From assembly GCA_030038335.1 (NCBI GenBank), contig JASHPC010000040.1, positions 1-18,853 of the forward strand: 18,853 nt of DNA. The letters run 5' to 3'. Positions 14,888-18,853 of the stretch are shown here, piece after piece. Each line of letters opens with the position of its first letter. The stretch's first letter is position 1. This DNA is from Vulcanimicrobiota bacterium. GTDB taxonomy: Bacteria; Vulcanimicrobiota; Vulcanimicrobiia; Vulcanimicrobiales; Vulcanimicrobiaceae. The notes beneath the pieces were generated by a model. That model saw nothing but the letters and a program-made list of their open reading frames with translations. It ran no database searches and was not told the origin of the DNA. The position numbers and the translations under genes are program-made.

Positions 14888-16122
14888 CGGGATCAGACGT
14901 TCGCCGATACGTTATCATAGGTAACGGCTTCGCGGGGACGACGTGCGCGGAGCAACTGCGCAAGCACGATCCCGCCTGTGAGGTTACGCTCTTCGGCGAC
15001 GAGCCGTATCCACTCTACAATCGCATTTCGCTGCCGCCTATGCTGCGCAAGCAGCTGCCGGAGGCGAAGGTAATGATCCGCGACGTTGCGTGGCACGAGC
15101 AGCATCGCATCGCTCTAAAACTGCGGACCAGCGTCGTTCGCGTGAACACCGAGGAGGAGGTCGTCGAAGCGGACGGCACATCGTACCCGTACGATGCCCT
15201 TCTCATTGCCACGGGAGGGCGTCCGAACCGGTGCGACGTTCCCGGAGCCTGCGACGCGGCGAACCTCTTCGCGTTCCAATATCTCGACGACACGCGCGCG
15301 ATCTCGGAGTATCTCGAGCACAGCAACGTCGCCGTGTCGATCGGCGGGTCGTTCATCGCGTACGAGCTTGCCGAGGCTTTTGCCGTGCGCAACGTGGAGA
15401 CGCACTGGCTCATTCGCGGGCCGCGAGCGCTACACCGGATTCTTGACGAGGCCGCGTCGGAGCTCGTTGCGGACGCTGCCCGCGAACAGAACGTGCATCT
15501 TCATTTCGGAGAGGAAGTCGATTCGTTCACGCGCAGCAACGGCGTGGTGACGAAGTTGCGCACGAAGAAGGGTCTCGAGATCGCCGGCGAGTGCTTCGCG
15601 GCGGGCCTCGGTTTGACGATGAACACGGAGTTACTTGCCGGCAGCGGCATCGAGATCAGCAAGAACGGGATTCTCTGCGACGACCATCTCGAGACCAACG
15701 TGCCCGGCGTCTTTGCGGCGGGCGACGTAGCGGATTTCTTCGACCCGATTCTCGAGATTCGTTACCGCATGGGAACCTGGAACAACGCCGGCGCGCACGG
15801 AAAGGTTGCCGCGATCAACATGATGGGCGGCAGCGAAAAGTATCATGACGTTCCCGAATACTCGTCCCTGCTCTTCAAGGGTCAGACGATCACGCAGTTC
15901 GGGCTCTCTCCGGAGTTGCGCTCGGATCTCGAGACGGTGCGGCGCATCGATGGCGAGAAAAAGTGGTATCGCTCGCTCTATTACTGGCAAGATCGGCTCG
16001 TCGGCGGCATCATGATGGGCAAAGGCAACCGCGCCGGCAAACGCAAGTACGTCGAAGCGATCAAGTCGAAGCAGCCGTTTCCGAAGAGCGAATGGGAGTC
16101 GATGCTCGACTGGACCGCGTAG
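14884..16122 (+). CDS. FAD/NAD(P)-dependent oxidoreductase (ferredoxin/nitrite-reductase-type flavoprotein)
   Basis: The 412-residue protein has a two-dinucleotide-domain fold. The FAD loop is IGNGFAGTTCAEQL (12-25), followed by ISLPPMLRK (48-56), the ATGGRPNR strand (109-116) and the second FAD contact GVFAAGDVADF (275-285). The NAD(P) loop at 154-161 reads GGSFIAYE instead of the usual GxGxxG/A-xE, with Ser in place of the second Gly. The family includes NirB N-terminal modules, rubredoxin and ferredoxin reductases; the partner here is unknown. I chose the ATG at 14884, which overlaps the amidohydrolase stop (ATGA). The frame is open upstream to 14605, but that stretch is arginine-rich shadow sequence inside the amidohydrolase gene. 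Confidence 0.85.
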   Translation: MTGSDVRRYVIIGNGFAGTTCAEQLRKHDPACEVTLFGDEPYPLYNRISLPPMLRKQLPEAKVMIRDVAWHEQHRIALKLRTSVVRVNTEEEVVEADGTSYPYDALLIATGGRPNRCDVPGACDAANLFAFQYLDDTRAISEYLEHSNVAVSIGGSFIAYELAEAFAVRNVETHWLIRGPRALHRILDEAASELVADAAREQNVHLHFGEEVDSFTRSNGVVTKLRTKKGLEIAGECFAAGLGLTMNTELLAGSGIEISKNGILCDDHLETNVPGVFAAGDVADFFDPILEIRYRMGTWNNAGAHGKVAAINMMGGSEKYHDVPEYSSLLFKGQTITQFGLSPELRSDLETVRRIDGEKKWYRSLYYWQDRLVGGIMMGKGNRAGKRKYVEAIKSKQPFPKSEWESMLDWTA

Positions 16123-16130
16123 CGTTCGAT

Positions 16131-16172
16131 CGTCCCTCGACCTCGGCGCTTCGCGCCTACGCTCGGGATGAC
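16131..16172. repeat. Dispersed palindromic repeat-like element at the convergent junction
   Basis: The element begins CGTCCCTCGACC and ends CTCGGGATGAC around a perfect GGCGC-TTC-GCGCC hairpin (16145-16157). Translated on the minus strand it gives CHPERRREAPRSRDD, a wording I know from many bacterial genomes as the footprint of small dispersed palindromic repeats. It lies between two convergent stops and could act as a bidirectional stop for transcription, though no T-tract follows. Only one copy is visible in this window. Confidence 0.6.
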
Positions 16173-17209
16173 ACGGCGCGTTCGAGGCAGTTCGCGAACG
16201 CATCGACGTCCTCGGGTTGCGTTGCCCAATGCGTCATCCAGCGAACCTCGGGCAGCAACTCGTCGAACATGTAAAAGAACGACTCCGACTGGGCTCGTTC
16301 GATCGCACGCCGATCCATTGTGGCGAAGATCGCGTTGCATCGAACGGGACGCGTCACCCGAATGCCGTCGATGCGTTTCACGCGTTCGTAGAGGCGTTGC
16401 GTCATTGCGTTCGCGTGCTCCGCGTACCGAAGCCAAAGATTGCCGGTGAGCAAAGCCTCGAGCTGCGCGGCGACGTAGCGCATCTTCGAGGCCAGTTGCA
16501 TGCCTTGCTTGCGCGCGAAGAGCGCCGCCTGACCGCCGCCGCACCCATTGAAGAAGCACATCGCCTCGCCGAACATCAAGCCGTTCTTCGTGCCGCCGAA
16601 CGTCAGCGCGTCGACTCCCAGGTCGACCGTGAGCGCGGCCGGCGTCGTTCCGAAGGCTGCGGCAGCGTTTGCGATGCGCGCCCCGTCGACGTGCACGAGC
16701 AGTCCGCGCGCGTGGGCGAACTCGCAAAGCGCCGCAAGCTCTGCAGCATCGTAAACGTCGCCGAACTCGGTCGCTTGCGAGATCGAGATCACGCGAGGTT
16801 GCGGGTGATGCTCTTCATGCCCGACGCGAAGATGCGGCTCCACGCTTTCGGGCGTCAGCTTTCCGTCCGCACTCTCGACCGGGATGGTCTTCGAGCCCGC
16901 GAAGCGTTCGAGCGCACCGCACTCGTCGACTTGCAGATGTGCCGTAGCGGGGCAGAGCACAGCCTCCCACGGGCGCAGGAGACAACTGAGAGCGACGACG
17001 TTCGCGCCGGTCCCGTTGAGCATGAAATACGGTTCCGTCGCGTCGCCGAAGTGCTCTTTGAAACGCCGTACCGCTGAAGCGGTCCAAGGATCCGCGCCGT
17101 ACCCGACGGCATCGCCGTCGTTGGCGCGCTGCAGCGCGTCGAGAATCTCCGGCGCGACCGGCGCGTTGTTGTCGCTCGCAAAACTCCGCTTCATGCCGCG
17201 GATGCTCAT
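16157..17209 (-). CDS. ltaE: Low-specificity threonine aldolase (PLP enzyme)
   Basis: The 350-residue fold-type I PLP enzyme splits threonine or allo-threonine into glycine and acetaldehyde. Key parts are SFASDNNAPVAPEI (9-22), GYGADPWT (36-43), MLNGTGAN (63-70), the PLP-stacking His91 (ATAHLQVDECG), HVDGARIANA (173-182, with Asp175 and Arg178), and the Schiff-base Lys208 in LTFGGTKNGLMFGEA. I chose the ATG at 17209, which overlaps the beta-CASP RNase stop as ATGA; the frame is open to 17251. Another ATG (MKRSF) lies five codons downstream. The final residues SSRA and the stop come from the adjacent palindromic repeat. Confidence 0.9.
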   Translation of the reverse strand: MSIRGMKRSFASDNNAPVAPEILDALQRANDGDAVGYGADPWTASAVRRFKEHFGDATEPYFMLNGTGANVVALSCLLRPWEAVLCPATAHLQVDECGALERFAGSKTIPVESADGKLTPESVEPHLRVGHEEHHPQPRVISISQATEFGDVYDAAELAALCEFAHARGLLVHVDGARIANAAAAFGTTPAALTVDLGVDALTFGGTKNGLMFGEAMCFFNGCGGGQAALFARKQGMQLASKMRYVAAQLEALLTGNLWLRYAEHANAMTQRLYERVKRIDGIRVTRPVRCNAIFATMDRRAIERAQSESFFYMFDELLPEVRWMTHWATQPEDVDAFANCLERAVSSRA

Positions 17210-18564
17210 ATCGATACGGTGACGCCTCGCTGCCCCGGTTGCGCGTCCCACCCAAAATCCATCTTCGCAAAGGACGCAAGCGCGGCCGCCGACTTCGGCT
17301 CACCGTGTACTGCGTACAGCCGCGGCTTTCCGCTACAGCTCTGGAACCAGCGGGTGAAGTCGCTTTGATCCGCATGGCCACTGAATCCGCCGAGCTCGAC
17401 GATCGCCGCCTTGACCGGTAACGCGTCACCGTACAGCCGCACGGTCTTCATCCCGTTCGTGAGGAGATAGCCGAGCGTCCCGCGGCTTTGGTAACCAACG
17501 AAGACGATCGTCGCATTCGCTTGTGCGACGTGATTGTGCAAATGATGCAAGACGCGCCCGCCCGAGAGCATGCCACTGGCAGAGATGACGAGATGCGAGC
17601 CCTGCAGGTTATTGAGCGCTTTCGACTCGTCCGTGGAAACGGCCAGCGTAAAGTTCTGAACGCCGAACGGCGACTTGACGCTTCCATCGGGAATTGGTTT
17701 GTGTGCGTCCGGAAATCCAAGAAAGAGGGCGTCGACCTTCTCGGCCATCGGACTGTCGAGGTAGACAGGAAGCGAAGCGATGCGTGGCTCACGCTTTTGA
17801 ACGGCGGCGATCGCGAGAAGTAGATCTTGCGTTCGTTCGACGGCGAAAGCCGGCATGACGATCGCGCCACCTCGTTCGATCGCGTCGAGCAGCGTCGTCT
17901 GCAGTTCGTTGAGCGGATCCGACGGGTGCGCACGATTCGCGTACGTCGATTCGCAGACGAGAACGTCGGCGTTTCCCATGGGGTCGGGGTCGTAGAGCAA
18001 CGGCCGGTTGTAGCGGCCCAGATCGCCGGAGAAGACGACGCGCTTACCTTCAAACTCGAGCGCGGCGAACGCAGAGCCGATGACATGCGCGGCGTTATGA
18101 TACGTCGCGCGAACGTTCTCCGCTACGTCGAAGGCAGTCGCCAGGGCCACCGGACGTACGAGCCGCATCGTTCGGATGACGTCATGCTCGTCGTAATACG
18201 CGGGTGGGGACGACGCGTGCTCGTGCTCGAGCCCGCGCTCGTGCATCTCACGCTGGAGATGCGCCGCATCGTCGAGCACGATCTGCATGAGCGCCTGCGT
18301 CGGCGGCGTGCAGAAGATCGGTCCCGAGAAGCCGTCGCGAACGAGCCTCGGCAGGTAGCCGATGTGATCGAGATGCCCGTGCGTTATCACGACAGCGTCC
18401 ACGTCGTCGGGCTCGACCGGAAGTGGTGCGTCGTTGAGAGCCGTGATCTGCTTCGTACCTTGGAAGAGCCCGCAGTCGACGAAGATGCGTTTTCCGCCGA
18501 CGGTCAGCAGATGCTTGCTGCCGGTGACGGTTCCGGCAGCGCCAACGAAGGTGAGCTCAGCCAC
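17206..18564 (-). CDS. Metallo-beta-lactamase/beta-CASP RNase-like protein
   Basis: The 452-residue protein has the MBL, beta-CASP and RMMBL arrangement of bacterial and archaeal CPSF73-like nucleases. Metal motifs are HGHLDH (62-67), His160 (AAHVIGSA) and Asp181 (FSGDLGRYNRP). Beta-CASP motif A is CESTY (204-208), motif B the conserved His397 region (GFSGHADQ, 393-400), and a terminal His420 lies in VHGEP. The SASGMLSGGRVLHHL stretch (328-342) is also typical. Members cut RNA endo- or exonucleolytically; its RNA targets are unknown. It starts with GTG 8 bases inside the upstream LOG-family gene and overlaps the threonine aldolase start at its end. Confidence 0.9.
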   Translation of the reverse strand: MAELTFVGAAGTVTGSKHLLTVGGKRIFVDCGLFQGTKQITALNDAPLPVEPDDVDAVVITHGHLDHIGYLPRLVRDGFSGPIFCTPPTQALMQIVLDDAAHLQREMHERGLEHEHASSPPAYYDEHDVIRTMRLVRPVALATAFDVAENVRATYHNAAHVIGSAFAALEFEGKRVVFSGDLGRYNRPLLYDPDPMGNADVLVCESTYANRAHPSDPLNELQTTLLDAIERGGAIVMPAFAVERTQDLLLAIAAVQKREPRIASLPVYLDSPMAEKVDALFLGFPDAHKPIPDGSVKSPFGVQNFTLAVSTDESKALNNLQGSHLVISASGMLSGGRVLHHLHNHVAQANATIVFVGYQSRGTLGYLLTNGMKTVRLYGDALPVKAAIVELGGFSGHADQSDFTRWFQSCSGKPRLYAVHGEPKSAAALASFAKMDFGWDAQPGQRGVTVSI

Positions 18565-18853
18565 GCGCGTTCAACGCAACCGACGTTGGCAGTTGATTCT
18601 TGCGATAGATTGCCAGGCAGCGATCGACGAGCGCTTCGGGGTCGGCGTCCCTCACGATGACGGCGCCCGTCTCCTTGTTGACGAGCTTTGCCACGTCGTT
18701 GAAGTGATCCGAAATTCCACCCGAATGCTCGAGAATGCCGATGAGCTTGCCCTCATCATACGCGATGCAAAACTCGCCGAGCGTTCCGCTGCGTCCGCCA
18801 ACGAAGAGAACGAAATCAGAACTGTGAATGTTGTGCGTTTCCCTTCCCATCAG
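18557..18853 (-). CDS. LOG/SLOG-family Rossmann protein (N-terminus cut by window edge)
   Basis: Only the C-terminal part is present. The frame is open to the right edge, and the ATG at 18850 is probably internal because the family needs an N-terminal Rossmann strand and is usually 150 residues or more. The visible 97 residues carry the nucleotide-binding signature GGRSGTLGE (18-26 from that Met), the family wording HNIHSSDFVLFVGG before it, and FCIAYDEGKLIGILEHSGGISDHF after it. This resembles the TIGR00725 branch of SLOG proteins more than cytokinin-activating LOG, whose motif is PGGxGTxxE. The ligand is unknown. Its stop lies inside the start of the RNase gene. Confidence 0.75.
   Translation of the reverse strand: MMGRETHNIHSSDFVLFVGGRSGTLGEFCIAYDEGKLIGILEHSGGISDHFNDVAKLVNKETGAVIVRDADPEALVDRCLAIYRKNQLPTSVALNARG

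Noticed and set aside
15631..16203. 190-residue minus-strand frame starting with CHPERRREAPRSRDD-type sequence
   Set aside because: The opening is translated palindromic repeat and the rest is antisense to the FAD oxidoreductase; not a gene.
17827..18660. 277-residue plus-strand frame opposite the beta-CASP RNase
   Set aside because: Antisense shadow with no domain and no plausible start context.

Overview
The window is a gene-dense, high-GC bacterial chromosomal segment with almost no spacer DNA. No RNA gene, IS element, CRISPR array or phage gene is visible. Gene content (futalosine-type menaquinone synthesis, a branched-chain 2-oxoacid dehydrogenase, a DUF2600-type terpene synthase, Tat/lipoprotein export signals and a small secreted TonB-C-like protein) suggests a free-living heterotroph from a little-cultured phylum. 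My best guess is Candidatus Eremiobacterota (WPS-2) or a relative; this is inference from gene style, not proof.

Region 1 (1-12891, minus strand) reads from right to left as one run of 13 genes: bkdAA, bkdAB, bkdB, queD, queE, mqnB, mqnD, a namZ/DUF1343 exo-muramidase, glcD, glcE, a DUF2600 terpene synthase, an M28 (glutamate carboxypeptidase II-like) peptidase and a GNAT acetyltransferase cut by the left edge. Junctions are ATGA or GTGA 4-base overlaps, one TAATG junction, or gaps of at most 15 bases. The run combines branched-chain amino acid degradation, queuosine precursor synthesis, menaquinone synthesis, peptidoglycan scavenging, 2-hydroxy-acid oxidation and terpenoid synthesis.

Region 2 (12892-12953) is a 62-base divergent spacer holding a GC-rich interrupted inverted repeat and the bkdAA ribosome binding site. 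Region 3 (12954-16122, plus strand) holds a secreted cysteine-containing protein of unknown function, an overlapping small TonB-C-like protein, an M20 amidohydrolase and a pyridine-nucleotide-disulfide-type FAD oxidoreductase coupled by ATGA.

Region 4 (16123-18853, minus strand) converges on region 3. It reads LOG-family protein (cut by the right edge), beta-CASP metallo-beta-lactamase RNase, threonine aldolase, again with overlapping starts. The convergent junction holds a dispersed-repeat-like palindrome that supplies the last codons and stop of the threonine aldolase gene.

A working hypothesis for the middle of the long operon is that NamZ and the peptidases release muramic acid and peptides, GlcDE-type flavoproteins oxidise a 2-hydroxy acid (glycolate, or D-lactate from muramic acid), and electrons enter the menaquinone pool made by the mqn pathway. 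The least explained member is the DUF2600 terpene synthase, whose product cannot be read from sequence.
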